Below are positions 33,766 through 43,322 of a stretch of 64,000 bases of DNA, piece by piece. The stretch comes from Chryseobacterium oryzae (GTDB lineage: Bacteria > Bacteroidota > Bacteroidia > Flavobacteriales > Weeksellaceae), in assembly GCF_022811665.1 (NCBI RefSeq), contig NZ_CP094529.1, positions 2,976,001 through 3,040,000 on the forward strand, written 5' to 3'. Within the stretch, counting starts at the first letter, position 1; each line of letters begins with the position of its first letter. A program made the position numbers and the translations under genes. A model generated the notes under the pieces. That model worked only from the letters and a program-made list of their open reading frames with translations. It was not told where the DNA came from and searched no databases.

Positions 33766-36700
33766 ATGAGTTTTTTAAACAAAGTTCTTAAAGGGTTTTT
33801 GGGAGACAAAAAAGCGCAGGACCTAAAGGAAGTAAAAAAAGTTGTAACAAAAATCAAAGCCGTTGAACCCAACATTCAGCAATTATCTGATGATGGTTTA
33901 AGAGAAAAAACTGCAGAGTTCAAATCTAAAATTAAAGAGGCAACAAGCAGCATATCGGCACAGATAGAACAGATTAAAGAGCAGATCAAAAACTCTAAAA
34001 ATGTAGACGAAAAAGAAGCTCTTTTCTCCAGAATTGAAGCTCTAAAGAAAGATTCTTACGAAATTGAAGAGAAAATTCTTGCACAGGTTCTTCCGGAAGC
34101 ATTCGCTTTAATTAAAGAAACATCCAGAAGATGGGCAGAAAATGGCGAAATCCGTGTAACTGCTACCGATTGGGACAGACAATTGGCTGCTGCAGGAAAA
34201 GATTTCATAGAAATTCAGGGTGACCAGGCAATTTGGAAAAACTCTTGGAATGCCGCAGGAACACCTGTTGTTTGGGACATGGTGCATTACGATGTACAGT
34301 TTATCGGAGGTATTGTTCTTCACAGCGGAAAAATTGCAGAAATGGCAACCGGAGAAGGTAAAACTTTGGTAGGAACACTTCCTATATACTTAAATGCTCT
34401 TCCGGAAAGAGGTGTTCACGTAGTAACGGTGAACGACTATCTTGCAAAAAGAGACTCGGCTTGGATGGGACCATTATATCAGTTTCATGGAATGTCTATT
34501 GACTGTATCGACAACCACCAACCCAATTCAGACGGCAGAAGAAAAGCATACAACTCAGATATTACGTACGGAACCAATAATGAATTCGGTTTCGATTATT
34601 TGAGAGACAACATGGTTACTTCACCTACAGAATTAGTTCAGAGAGAATTAAATTTTGCTATTGTGGATGAGGTAGATTCTGTATTGGTAGATGATGCGAG
34701 AACACCATTAATTATTTCCGGGCCTGTTCCTCAAGGAGACAGACAGGAGTTTGATGTTCTAAAGCCTTCTATCGACAGAATTGTTGAAGTTCAGAAAAAA
34801 ACAGTTTCTGCTATTTTCAATGAAGCTAAAAAATTAATTGCTTCAGGAAATACAAAAGAAGGTGGTTTCAAATTACTTCAGGCTTACAGAGGTCTTCCTA
34901 AAAACAGACAGCTCATTAAATTTTTATCCGAAAGCGGAAACCGTGCTTTGCTTCAGAAAGTTGAAGCTCAGTATATGCAGGATAACAACCGCGATATGCC
35001 AATCGTAGATAAAGATCTTTACTTTGTAATTGAAGAAAAGAACAATCAGGTTGACTTAACCGATAAAGGGGTTGAATACATGTCTCAAGGAAATTCTGAC
35101 CCTAACTTCTTCGTACTTCCTGATATTGGGACAGAAATTGCAGAAGTTGAAGCCAAAAATTTATCTAAAGAAGAAGAATTCGAGGCAAAAGAAAAATTAT
35201 TCTCAGAATTTGCAGAAAAATCTGAGCGTGTACATACCATGAGCCAATTGCTTAAAGCATATACTTTATTCGAAAAAGACGACGAATATGTTGTTATTGA
35301 CGGGGAAGTAAAAATTGTAGATGAGCAGACGGGTCGTATTATGGAAGGAAGACGTTATTCCGACGGTCTTCACCAAGCTATTGAGGCTAAAGAAAGTGTA
35401 AAAATTGAAGCAGCAACTCAAACTTTTGCAACAGTTACCCTTCAGAATTATTTCCGTATGTACAACAAACTTGCGGGGATGACGGGTACTGCAGAAACGG
35501 AAGCTGGAGAATTGTGGCAGATTTACAAATTGGATGTTGTGGTGATCCCAACTAACAGACAGATTCTTAGACACGACAGACAAGATTTGGTATTTAAAAC
35601 CAATAGAGAAAAATACAATGCTGTAATTGAAGAAATTGAAAATTTAACAGCTGCAAAAAGACCTGTTTTAGTAGGTACTACTTCTGTTGAAATTTCTCAG
35701 TTGCTTTCAAAAGCACTTCAGTTAAGAAAAATTCCGCACCAGGTTCTGAATGCAAAACTTCATAAGAAAGAAGCAGAAATTGTAGCGGGAGCAGGACAGC
35801 CGGGAGTGGTAACGATTGCAACAAACATGGCAGGTCGTGGTACCGATATTAAGCTTTCTAAAGAAGTAAAAGAAGCCGGAGGTTTGGCAATTATTGGTAC
35901 AGAAAGACACGATTCCAGACGTGTAGACAGACAGTTGAGAGGTAGAGCGGGACGTCAGGGAGATCCGGGAAGTTCTCAGTTCTATGTTTCTTTGGAAGAT
36001 AATTTAATGCGTTTATTCGGTTCTGAAAGAATTGCTAAAATGATGGACAGAATGGGACATAAAGAAGGTGAAGTTATTCAGCATTCTATGATCTCAAAAT
36101 CTATCGAAAGAGCTCAGAAAAAAGTAGAGGAAAACAACTTCGGAACAAGAAAAAGACTTTTGGAGTATGATGACGTAATGAACAAACAGCGTGATGTAAT
36201 CTACAAAAGAAGAAAGAATGCTCTTTTTGGAGATCATTTGAAATACGATATTGCAAACATGATTTTCGATGTAGCCAATTCTATCGTAACTAAAGGAAAA
36301 GCATCTGGAAACTATAAAGATTTTGAATTTGAAGTCATTAAAAACTTTACGATGGAATCTCCGGTATCTGAAAATGATTTCAAGAACAAAACCATACAGG
36401 AGTTAACAAATATCCTTTTCAAAGCAGCAGAAGATGATTACAGCATGAAACTGAATTTGCTGAAAGAAAAATCTTTCCCTATCATTGAAAATGTATTCCA
36501 GACACAGGGATCAATGTTTAAAATGATTCAGGTGCCTTTTACAGATGGTATTAAAACATTAACTATTGTTACAGACCTTAAAGAAGCTTACGAAACTCAG
36601 TGCGACAGCTTAATTAATGATTTTGAAAAAAATATCACGCTATCGATTATTGATGAGAACTGGAAACTTCATTTAAGAGAAATGGACGACTTGAGAAGAT

Positions 36701-36840
36701 CTTCTCAAGGTGCTGTTTACGAGCAGAAAGATCCTTTGGTAATCTACAAACAGGAGTCTTTCCATCTCTTTACAGAAATGGTCGATAAAATGAATAAAGA
36801 AATCATTTCTTTCTTATACAGAGGAGAAATTCCTGCTTAA
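33766..36840 (+). CDS. secA: Preprotein translocase ATPase SecA
   Basis: 1024 residues. DEAD-like motor with [14 protein letters not shown] (Walker A), [33 protein letters not shown] and [14 protein letters not shown], plus the wing and scaffold domains. It drives Sec-dependent export at the inner membrane. Longer than the approximately 900-residue E. coli enzyme because of insertions in the first half, such as the coiled segment at about 55-110, as usual in Bacteroidetes. The chain ends at FLYRGEIPA and has no C-terminal Cys/His zinc motif for SecB binding. The ATG is preceded by two similar hairpins, and a strong terminator follows. Confidence 0.98.
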   Translation: MSFLNKVLKGFLGDKKAQDLKEVKKVVTKIKAVEPNIQQLSDDGLREKTAEFKSKIKEATSSISAQIEQIKEQIKNSKNVDEKEALFSRIEALKKDSYEIEEKILAQVLPEAFALIKETSRRWAENGEIRVTATDWDRQLAAAGKDFIEIQGDQAIWKNSWNAAGTPVVWDMVHYDVQFIGGIVLHSGKIAEMATGEGKTLVGTLPIYLNALPERGVHVVTVNDYLAKRDSAWMGPLYQFHGMSIDCIDNHQPNSDGRRKAYNSDITYGTNNEFGFDYLRDNMVTSPTELVQRELNFAIVDEVDSVLVDDARTPLIISGPVPQGDRQEFDVLKPSIDRIVEVQKKTVSAIFNEAKKLIASGNTKEGGFKLLQAYRGLPKNRQLIKFLSESGNRALLQKVEAQYMQDNNRDMPIVDKDLYFVIEEKNNQVDLTDKGVEYMSQGNSDPNFFVLPDIGTEIAEVEAKNLSKEEEFEAKEKLFSEFAEKSERVHTMSQLLKAYTLFEKDDEYVVIDGEVKIVDEQTGRIMEGRRYSDGLHQAIEAKESVKIEAATQTFATVTLQNYFRMYNKLAGMTGTAETEAGELWQIYKLDVVVIPTNRQILRHDRQDLVFKTNREKYNAVIEEIENLTAAKRPVLVGTTSVEISQLLSKALQLRKIPHQVLNAKLHKKEAEIVAGAGQPGVVTIATNMAGRGTDIKLSKEVKEAGGLAIIGTERHDSRRVDRQLRGRAGRQGDPGSSQFYVSLEDNLMRLFGSERIAKMMDRMGHKEGEVIQHSMISKSIERAQKKVEENNFGTRKRLLEYDDVMNKQRDVIYKRRKNALFGDHLKYDIANMIFDVANSIVTKGKASGNYKDFEFEVIKNFTMESPVSENDFKNKTIQELTNILFKAAEDDYSMKLNLLKEKSFPIIENVFQTQGSMFKMIQVPFTDGIKTLTIVTDLKEAYETQCDSLINDFEKNITLSIIDENWKLHLREMDDLRRSSQGAVYEQKDPLVIYKQESFHLFTEMVDKMNKEIISFLYRGEIPA

Positions 36841-36860
36841 GAAGTAGAATATAAATTTTT

Positions 36861-36888
36861 ACCCGCTTTTCACGAAGCGGGTTTTTTC
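36861..36888 (+). terminator. Intrinsic terminator of secA
   Basis: ACCCGCTT (36861-36868) and AAGCGGGT (36875-36882) pair around a 6-nt loop, followed by TTTTTT. Confidence 0.92.
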
Positions 36889-36937
36889 TTGCTAAAAACT
36901 TTAGGATTAGAAATATGACAAATGTCAAACTAATTAT

Positions 36938-36950
36938 TTATTTAGAATAA
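36938..36950. promoter_or_regulatory. Iron-box-like inverted repeat before the siderophore receptor
   Basis: TTATT-TAG-AATAA is a perfect 5-bp inverted repeat lying 10 bp before the -7 box, at the -33 position. The core TTATTTAGA recurs on the other strand before the PepSY gene (39199-39207). A Fur- or DtxR-type repressor is the likely ligand, by inference. Confidence 0.5.
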
Positions 36951-36960
36951 GTAAAAACAA

Positions 36961-36968
36961 TACCTTTG
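36961..36968 (+). promoter_or_regulatory. -7 element (TACCTTTG) of the siderophore receptor gene
   Basis: Exact TAnnTTTG match 17 nt before ATG 36986. Confidence 0.55.
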
Positions 36969-36985
36969 CAGGAAAATAATCATTC

Positions 36986-39121
36986 ATGAATAAACTTTTG
37001 ATATCTGCTTCGTTATTGGCAACTGTATTTACTTTCGCTCAGGAAAACGATTCAGTTAAGACAAATAAAATTGACGAAGTTGTTGTACAAGGCTATATTA
37101 CTCGCGATAGAGAGTCTGTAAACAAGATGCCTTTGAAAGAAATTGAAAATCCGCAAGTTTACAATATCGTTAATAAAAATGTTATCAAAGAACAGGTTGT
37201 AACTAACTTTAATGATGCATTAAAAAATGTGACCGGTATTACAAGACTATGGGAGTCTACAGGAAGAGGAAATGATGGAGGTGAATATTACACAATGAGA
37301 GGATTCTCTTTACAACCAAGTTTGACGAATGGAATGCCCTCTCTTACCAATGGAACTTTAGATCTTGCCGGAGTTGAAACCATCGAAGCAATTAAAGGTC
37401 CATCAGGAACACTTTATGGTGGAAGCGTAATTTCTTATGGTGGATTAATCAATGTAATTACTAAAAAACCTTATCAATATTTTGGAGGTGAGGTAAATTA
37501 CGTTAACGGAAGTTACGGACTTAATAGAGTTTCAGCTGATGTAAACGCTCCTTTAAGCAAAAACTTATTTGCAAGAGTAAACGCTGCTTATCAAAAACAA
37601 AATACTTTTCAAGATGCTGGATTTAGCGAATCTTTTTATGTTGCACCTTCAATTAAATTTATTGCAAATGACAGACTTACATTCTATGTAAATACTGAAA
37701 TTAAAAAAAGTGAGTCAGCAAATGCACCAATGCTTTTCTTGAATAGATATAATCCTCTTACTTATTATTCTATCGGTGTTTTCAAAGACAACTATAAAAA
37801 TTCATACACCAATGATGATTTAACGATTAATAATACTACTTTCAATCTTCAGGCAACAGCAAATTATAAAATTTCAGAAAACTGGACTTCTAAAACAATT
37901 GTTTCACGAAGCATTACAAAAACAGAAGGTTATTATCAATATTTATGGGATCAGTCTAATGGAAAAGACTTTACAAGATTCATTGCTGATGTAGGTGGAG
38001 AAACCAACACCACAGGAATTCAGCAAAACTTTGTTGGTAATTTAAATTTCGGAAGTGTTAAAAATAAATTATTAGTTGGTTTAGATTATTTCCAAAGAGA
38101 TTTTATTCAAGGAGGAACAGGATGGATTGGCTATGGAACAGTAAATATTGTTGATCAAACTGATACTAATGCAGGTGTACTAACAAAATCTTCTGTTTCT
38201 GCAGCTTTAGAAGGAGCTGGGCAAAAAATCGGCCACGCTCAAGCAAAAATATACAGTGCTTATGTTTCTGACGTGGTAAACATTTTGCCAAATTTATCTG
38301 CAATGTTAAGCTTAAGAGTAGATCATTTTACAGGTAGAGCAAGTGCATATGCTACTGATGATTCTAAAGAACAAACCACCTTGTCTCCAAAATTAGGATT
38401 AGTTTATCAACCAATTCCGGATAAAGTTTCTGTTTTTGGTAATTATATGAACGGATTCCGAAATGTAGATCCTTCTACAGTACAAATTACAGACAATCTT
38501 GGAAATGTATTAAGCAGTGAACTCCGTTATTTTGATCCAGAACATGCTAATCAATGGGAAGTTGGGACAAAAGCAAACTTAGCTGGTGATAAATTCTCTA
38601 TTACTGCAAGTTATTACAGCATCAATGTTAAAAACAAAGTGATGGGTAATGGTGTCAATATAAATCAAGGAGGAGAAGTTGACAGTAAAGGGTTTGAAGT
38701 AAGTGTTTTAGGAAGTCCAATTCCTGGAATGAATATTATTGCAGGTTATAGCTATAACGACAGTAATGTTGTAAAAGGTGATGAAGGTTATCCAGGTCAC
38801 AGAACAGAAGATGCAGGACCGAAGAATTTGATTAATTTTTGGGGAACATACAAAATACAGGAAGGCTCTTTAAAGAATTTCGGGATCGGTTTCGGAGGGA
38901 ATTCTGCAAGCAGATTTTACACACTCAACAGAGGTGAAATCGGAGCATTTCCGCTTCCTAGCTACATTATTATGAATTCTTCTCTTTCATATACAGAAGA
39001 CAGATACAGCATTATTTTAAAATTAGACAATATTGCTAATAAAAAATATTTCTCCGGTTGGTCTACTGTAACGCCTCAGAGATTAAGAACGTTATCTTTA
39101 AGTCTGAATTATAAATTCTAA
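36986..39121 (+). CDS. TonB-dependent siderophore receptor
   Basis: 711 residues. Signal peptide (1-18), a TonB-box-like IDEVVVQGY (about 29-37), a plug with the motif NVTGITRLWESTGRGND..YYTMRGFS, and a FhuA/FpvA-type barrel ending in SLNYKF. It lacks the N-terminal carboxypeptidase-like extension. It imports ferric siderophores across the outer membrane. The next gene encodes a PepSY membrane protein, the usual partner for reducing or transferring iron on the periplasmic face. The promoter has an iron-box-like repeat. Confidence 0.92.
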   Translation: MNKLLISASLLATVFTFAQENDSVKTNKIDEVVVQGYITRDRESVNKMPLKEIENPQVYNIVNKNVIKEQVVTNFNDALKNVTGITRLWESTGRGNDGGEYYTMRGFSLQPSLTNGMPSLTNGTLDLAGVETIEAIKGPSGTLYGGSVISYGGLINVITKKPYQYFGGEVNYVNGSYGLNRVSADVNAPLSKNLFARVNAAYQKQNTFQDAGFSESFYVAPSIKFIANDRLTFYVNTEIKKSESANAPMLFLNRYNPLTYYSIGVFKDNYKNSYTNDDLTINNTTFNLQATANYKISENWTSKTIVSRSITKTEGYYQYLWDQSNGKDFTRFIADVGGETNTTGIQQNFVGNLNFGSVKNKLLVGLDYFQRDFIQGGTGWIGYGTVNIVDQTDTNAGVLTKSSVSAALEGAGQKIGHAQAKIYSAYVSDVVNILPNLSAMLSLRVDHFTGRASAYATDDSKEQTTLSPKLGLVYQPIPDKVSVFGNYMNGFRNVDPSTVQITDNLGNVLSSELRYFDPEHANQWEVGTKANLAGDKFSITASYYSINVKNKVMGNGVNINQGGEVDSKGFEVSVLGSPIPGMNIIAGYSYNDSNVVKGDEGYPGHRTEDAGPKNLINFWGTYKIQEGSLKNFGIGFGGNSASRFYTLNRGEIGAFPLPSYIIMNSSLSYTEDRYSIILKLDNIANKKYFSGWSTVTPQRLRTLSLSLNYKF

Positions 39122-39145
39122 TACAGAGAAAAAACAATCAATCAG

Positions 39146-39173
39146 CTGCCAAACTGCGCAAGTAGTTTGGCAG
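39146..39173 (+). terminator. Hairpin after the siderophore receptor gene
   Basis: CTGCCAAACT (39146-39155) and AGTTTGGCAG (39164-39173) form a perfect 10-bp stem. The T-run is weak (TTTC). Confidence 0.7.
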
Positions 39174-39177
39174 TTTC

Positions 39178-39207
39178 AATTAATCTAATTTGAATTAATC
39201 TAAATAA
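39178..39207. promoter_or_regulatory. Direct repeat AATTAATCTAA x2 with iron-box core, before the PepSY gene
   Basis: AATTAATCTAA occurs at 39178-39188 and 39193-39203 (15-bp period). The second copy continues as TCTAAATAA, the complement of the TTATTTAGA core seen before the siderophore receptor. It overlaps the -33 position of the 39220 promoter. Confidence 0.5.
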
Positions 39208-39219
39208 AAATAGAAAACC

Positions 39220-39227
39220 TATCTTTG
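39220..39227 (+). promoter_or_regulatory. -7 element (TATCTTTG) of the PepSY gene
   Basis: Exact TAnnTTTG match 16 nt before ATG 39244. The PepSY gene therefore has its own promoter despite following the receptor. Confidence 0.55.
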
Positions 39228-39243
39228 TATAACTCTAGAATTC

Positions 39244-40470
39244 ATGAAGAAAAAACATCATCCAAAAAAGAAGCCCGGTAGATTTAAAAAATGGACAGGA
39301 AAACTGCATCTGTGGTTCGGTCTATCTATTGGCATTCTTATTTTTATTATTTCGATAACAGGAGCTCTGTATGTTTTCAAAGATGAAATAGAAAACTTTA
39401 CCCGCAAAGAAGTAATTTATCATAACGAAAAAAACATAGCCCAAAAAAAGACGCTTCCTATTCGGGTATTAGAAAAAGCCGTTGAAGAGCAAGTTCCCGA
39501 AAAATTTAAAATACATTGGGTAAATGTTCCTATCGATAAAAAAATGTCTTATCAGTTTTACTGGTACGAACACGACACTCATGGGACATGGAATTATTTT
39601 GATGAATTCCCTATTTACCAATCGGCATACGTAAATCCTTATACTGGAAAAGTTTTAGAGGTTATTGATGAGAAAAACGGTTTTTTTCAAATCATAAAAA
39701 GCATCCATTGGAGTTTCTTGCTTAAGCAGGATTGGGGAAAATACGTTGTGGGAATTCCTGTAATTATCTTTATAATTATGCTTATTTCCGGAATTATATT
39801 GTGGTGGCCCAAGAACAAAGCCGCCCGAAAACAGAGATTTTCATTCCATTGGAAAAATGTTAAAAGCTGGAAAAGAAAAAATTATGATCTACACAATATT
39901 TTCGGATTTTACGCTTCCGTATTTGGTTTAGTTTTTGCGATTACCGGTCTTTTTTATGCGTTTTTTGCTGTACAGGCAATGATTTATGTTATATTCTCAG
40001 GAGGAAATACAGTATATCCGGATTTCTCGCACATTACTACAAAAGCACCCATCGAAATGCGTAACGAAACCACGCTCGACAAAGTAATGGCAACCGTAGA
40101 GAAAAAATATCCTCAATCGTATGGCTACTCAATAGATTTGGGACACGAGCACATGGACGATCATGAACATACAAACTTTTCGGTTTTTGTAAAACATTTA
40201 TCGTATTCTTATCATAAAAACAGCAGTTTAATTTTTGATGAAAATTCAGGAGAGCTTCTCCACACCCATAATCATGAAGATAAGAATTTGGGAGAAAAAG
40301 CTATCGCCGCCAATTACGATGTACATGTAGGTTCTATTTTGGGTCTTCCTACTAAAATAATAGCTTTTATAGTAAGCTTAATGTGTGCATCACTTCCAGT
40401 AACAGGATTTCTAATTTGGTGGGGAAGACGTAAAAAAGCAAAAAAAACAGTGTCGACAAATCATAATTAA
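39244..40470 (+). CDS. PepSY-associated transmembrane protein (iron-siderophore reductase type)
   Basis: 408 residues. A basic cytoplasmic N-terminus is followed by membrane helices near 30-50, 175-195, 225-250 and 375-395. LHLWFGLSIGI with His in helix 1 and HNIFGFYASV with His in helix 3 are the conserved PepSY_TM His positions that can carry heme. Family members transfer electrons across the inner membrane to ferric siderophores. A His-rich periplasmic loop (LGHEHMDDHEHTNF, about 297-310) is notable. It is paired with a siderophore receptor and shares an iron-box-like core. Confidence 0.9.
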   Translation: MKKKHHPKKKPGRFKKWTGKLHLWFGLSIGILIFIISITGALYVFKDEIENFTRKEVIYHNEKNIAQKKTLPIRVLEKAVEEQVPEKFKIHWVNVPIDKKMSYQFYWYEHDTHGTWNYFDEFPIYQSAYVNPYTGKVLEVIDEKNGFFQIIKSIHWSFLLKQDWGKYVVGIPVIIFIIMLISGIILWWPKNKAARKQRFSFHWKNVKSWKRKNYDLHNIFGFYASVFGLVFAITGLFYAFFAVQAMIYVIFSGGNTVYPDFSHITTKAPIEMRNETTLDKVMATVEKKYPQSYGYSIDLGHEHMDDHEHTNFSVFVKHLSYSYHKNSSLIFDENSGELLHTHNHEDKNLGEKAIAANYDVHVGSILGLPTKIIAFIVSLMCASLPVTGFLIWWGRRKKAKKTVSTNHN

Positions 40471-40550
40471 ACAATTATTTTTTCTCATTAATAAATGATT
40501 AATTCAATCTTTTTTATAAATTTATTGCTTCTAAAATTATAAAGCAAGAA

Positions 40551-41516
40551 ATGTCATTAGTAGATTTGTCTAAACAGGTTGCATTAGGTATCGACATCGG
40601 TGGAACCAATACTAAATTTGGTTTGGTTAACCACAGAGGTGAAATCTTAATAAAAGGATCTATACCCACAGATCGCTATGCTACTCCGGAAGAATTTGTA
40701 GATGCTCTTTATAAGGAAATTCAACCTATGATTGAAAATCATTGCAAAAATGGTGTTGAAGGAATTGGTGTAGGTGCTCCTAATGCCAATTATTATAAAG
40801 GAACCATAGAGCTTGCTCCCAATTTGCCTTGGAAAGGAATCATTAATTTCGCAGACCTCATGTCCGCTAAATTTAACAGCCCATGTAAAATGACCAATGA
40901 TGCTAATGCCGCAGCTTTAGGTGAAATGATGTATGGTGCAGCAAGAGGAATGAAAGATTTTATCATGATTACTTTGGGAACCGGAGTTGGAAGCGGAATT
41001 GTTTCTGGAGGTCATTTAATCTACGGAAACGATGGTTTTGCCGGAGAATTAGGTCACACTATCGTAAAACCAGGCGGGAGAAAACATTGGAGTACCGGTT
41101 CTGAAGGAAGTTTAGAGTCTTATGCATCCGCTACCGGAATTGCAATCACCGCTAAAAAAATGAGAGCAGAATTTCCAGACTCCATGCTCAATCAGTATCC
41201 GGAAGAAGAAATAAACTCTAAAACAGTACACGAATGTGCCGTAAAAGGAGATCCAGTCGCTATTGAGGTCTTTAGATATACCGGACAGAAATTAGGTGAA
41301 GCATTGGCAAATTTTGTAATGTTTTCTTCACCTGAAGCCATTCTTTTGTTTGGTGGAGTCATCAAAGCCGGAGATTTCATCTTAAAACCTGCTAAACTTC
41401 ACATGGAAAGAAACTTACTGCCTATTTTCAGAAATAAAGTAAAATTAGTTTTCAGTGAGCTTGATGAAGCAGACGCAGCCATTCTTGGAGCCAGTGCTCT
41501 GGTATGGGAAAAATAA
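40551..41516 (+). CDS. ROK-family sugar kinase lacking the zinc-binding Cys motif
   Basis: 321 residues. ATP-binding GIDIGGTNTKFGLV at the N-terminus, catalytic TNDANAAALGE, and TLGTGVGSGIV. The ROK zinc site, normally GHxxx..CxCGxxGCxE, reads GELGHTIV then GRKHWSTGSEGSLES here, so the three Cys are replaced while the surrounding glycines and Leu-Glu stay. The zinc-ligand His (GELGH) remains. Substrate could be glucose or an amino sugar. There is no helix-turn-helix, so it is an enzyme rather than a NagC-type repressor. Single gene with its own terminator. Confidence 0.88.
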   Translation: MSLVDLSKQVALGIDIGGTNTKFGLVNHRGEILIKGSIPTDRYATPEEFVDALYKEIQPMIENHCKNGVEGIGVGAPNANYYKGTIELAPNLPWKGIINFADLMSAKFNSPCKMTNDANAAALGEMMYGAARGMKDFIMITLGTGVGSGIVSGGHLIYGNDGFAGELGHTIVKPGGRKHWSTGSEGSLESYASATGIAITAKKMRAEFPDSMLNQYPEEEINSKTVHECAVKGDPVAIEVFRYTGQKLGEALANFVMFSSPEAILLFGGVIKAGDFILKPAKLHMERNLLPIFRNKVKLVFSELDEADAAILGASALVWEK

Positions 41517-41543
41517 AATGAAGAGCTAATCATCATAAATAAC

Positions 41544-41571
41544 AAAAGCATCCAATGAAGGATGCTTTTTT
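41544..41571. terminator. Bidirectional intrinsic terminator
   Basis: AAAAGCATCC (41544-41553) and GGATGCTTTT (41560-41569) form a perfect 10-bp stem followed by more T. It separates the convergent ROK and thioredoxin genes. Confidence 0.88.
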
Positions 41572-41592
41572 GGTATATTGAATGAGAATATT

Positions 41593-41901
41593 TTATATAT
41601 TTTCAGATAACTGTTTCAAAAGATCTGTTAAGGTATTCACATCATGTACTCCGCTTTGCTTGTACAGAAGTTCACCATTTTTAAAAACTGCCAGAGTAGG
41701 AACTCTCCTTACACCAACTTGTGCCGCAATTTCCGGATATTGATCTACATCCAGCATCATAATTCTGGCAGATTCACCAATATTTTCCTTTACTTTATTC
41801 AGAACCGACGACTGAACCTTACACGGTTGACACCAAGTTGCAAAAAAATCGATAAGAACAGGACGTTCAGAATTAATAACTTCCAGAAATTTTTGTGACA
41901 T
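41593..41901 (-). CDS. Thioredoxin
   Basis: 102 residues, no signal peptide, so cytosolic. Active site WCQPC (ATWCQPCKVQ) with the changed dipeptide Gln-Pro in place of Gly-Pro, then the cis-Pro segment RRVPTLAVF. The gene lies 11 bp after the persulfide dioxygenase/rhodanese gene and is surely co-transcribed. It probably reduces the persulfide or sulfurtransferase intermediates of that enzyme. Confidence 0.9.
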   Translation of the reverse strand: MSQKFLEVINSERPVLIDFFATWCQPCKVQSSVLNKVKENIGESARIMMLDVDQYPEIAAQVGVRRVPTLAVFKNGELLYKQSGVHDVNTLTDLLKQLSENI

Positions 41902-41912
41902 TCACAATGATT

Positions 41913-43322
41913 TTAAAGTGTTTTAGACTGACATACAAAATTAGTTAATGGTAGTTTTTCTGTTTTTTTAATTCCATTAAAACCTCCATCAATTTCAGTA
42001 AAATTTCTGATTCCGTGAGAGTTTAGGATACTTGCTGCAATCATACTTCTGTATCCACCTGCACAGTGAAGAAAGAAATGCTCAGAATTATCTATCCCCG
42101 AAACCCAATCACTAATCATATCTAAAGGTCTGTTATAGGCATTTTCGATATGCTCCGCAGAATATTCAGAAATTTTTCTTACATCAATTACTTTAGCTTG
42201 GCTGTTAAATACTTCAGCAAATTCAGAAGATGAAATTCTATTAACTTGGTCAGTTTCTTTGTCTGCATTTTTCCACGCAATAAATCCACCCTTCAAATAA
42301 CCCAAGACATTATCAAACCCTACTCTACTCAATCTTGTAATAACTTCTTCTTCCGTTCCTTCATCAGATACAAGCAATATAGGCTGCTTCACATCTACCA
42401 CCAAAGCACCTACCCACGGTGCAAAATCTCCTTTTAAACCTACATTAATTGAATTTGGAATAAATTCTTTGTAAAAATCTCCCGGACTTCTTGTGTCTAA
42501 AATCAACGAACCTGTTTCTTCGGCAAAACCTTCAAAATCTTCAGCTGAAATAGGATTTAAACCTTTATTCATTACTTCATCAAGACTTTCATAACCTCCT
42601 TTATTCATGGCAACATTCATCCCGAAATATTTGGGCGGTGCGGTAAGACCCTCTAAAACTTCTCTCACAAAAGATTCTTTATCTGGCTGATTTAGAGCAT
42701 AATTTGTTCTTTTCTGATTTCCCAAAATATCCACCGTTTCTTTCTGCATGTTTTTTCCGCAAGCCGAACCCGCACCATGCGCAGGATAAACAGTAATACT
42801 GTCATCCAAAGGCATTATTTTATTCTGCAAACTGTCGTATAAAATCCCTGCAAGATCTTCCTGAGTTACACTTCCCGCTTTTTGGGCTAAATCTGGTCTT
42901 CCTACATCTCCTAAAAACAAAGTATCTCCGGTAAAAATAGCTGTTTCAACGCCATTTTCGTCAATAAGAAGATAGGTTGTACTTTCCATGGTATGTCCTG
43001 GAGTGTGAAGAATCTTAATCTTTATTTTTCCAACTTCAAAAATTTGATTATCTTCTGCTATAATTGCCTCAAACTGAGGTTCAGCGGTTGGTCCGTAAAC
43101 AATCGGTGCACCCGTTTTCTTGCTTAAATCTAAGTGTCCTGAAACAAAATCTGCATGAAAATGTGTTTCAAAAATATATTTTAAGGTTACTTTATCTTTT
43201 TCCAGACGGTCAAGATAAGGTTTTACTTCTCTCAGCGGATCTATAATTGCCGCTTCATTTTCAGATACAATATAATATGCACCTTGAGCAAGACAGCCTG
43301 TATATATTTGTTCAATCTTCAT
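41913..43322 (-). CDS. Metallo-beta-lactamase-fold persulfide dioxygenase fused to two rhodanese domains
   Basis: The start at 43322 (MKIEQIYTGCLAQGAYYI) is preferred over an ATG 11 codons upstream. 469 residues. An ETHE1-like MBL domain (1-250) has HFHADFVSGH, GHTMESTTY and VYPAHGAGS. The first rhodanese domain (about 260-355) has no active-site Cys (LLVSDEGTEEE). The second (about 370-460) has the active loop HCAGGYRS. The fusion is a CstB/BlhA-like sulfide-detoxification enzyme that oxidises persulfides and transfers sulfur. A palindrome at 43406 may be its operator. Confidence 0.92.
   Translation of the reverse strand: MKIEQIYTGCLAQGAYYIVSENEAAIIDPLREVKPYLDRLEKDKVTLKYIFETHFHADFVSGHLDLSKKTGAPIVYGPTAEPQFEAIIAEDNQIFEVGKIKIKILHTPGHTMESTTYLLIDENGVETAIFTGDTLFLGDVGRPDLAQKAGSVTQEDLAGILYDSLQNKIMPLDDSITVYPAHGAGSACGKNMQKETVDILGNQKRTNYALNQPDKESFVREVLEGLTAPPKYFGMNVAMNKGGYESLDEVMNKGLNPISAEDFEGFAEETGSLILDTRSPGDFYKEFIPNSINVGLKGDFAPWVGALVVDVKQPILLVSDEGTEEEVITRLSRVGFDNVLGYLKGGFIAWKNADKETDQVNRISSSEFAEVFNSQAKVIDVRKISEYSAEHIENAYNRPLDMISDWVSGIDNSEHFFLHCAGGYRSMIAASILNSHGIRNFTEIDGGFNGIKKTEKLPLTNFVCQSKTL

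Noticed and set aside
40489..40505. ATTAAT-N5-ATTAAT symmetry before the ROK gene
   Set aside because: A purely A/T palindrome in an AT-rich spacer is expected by chance, and it does not align with a promoter box.
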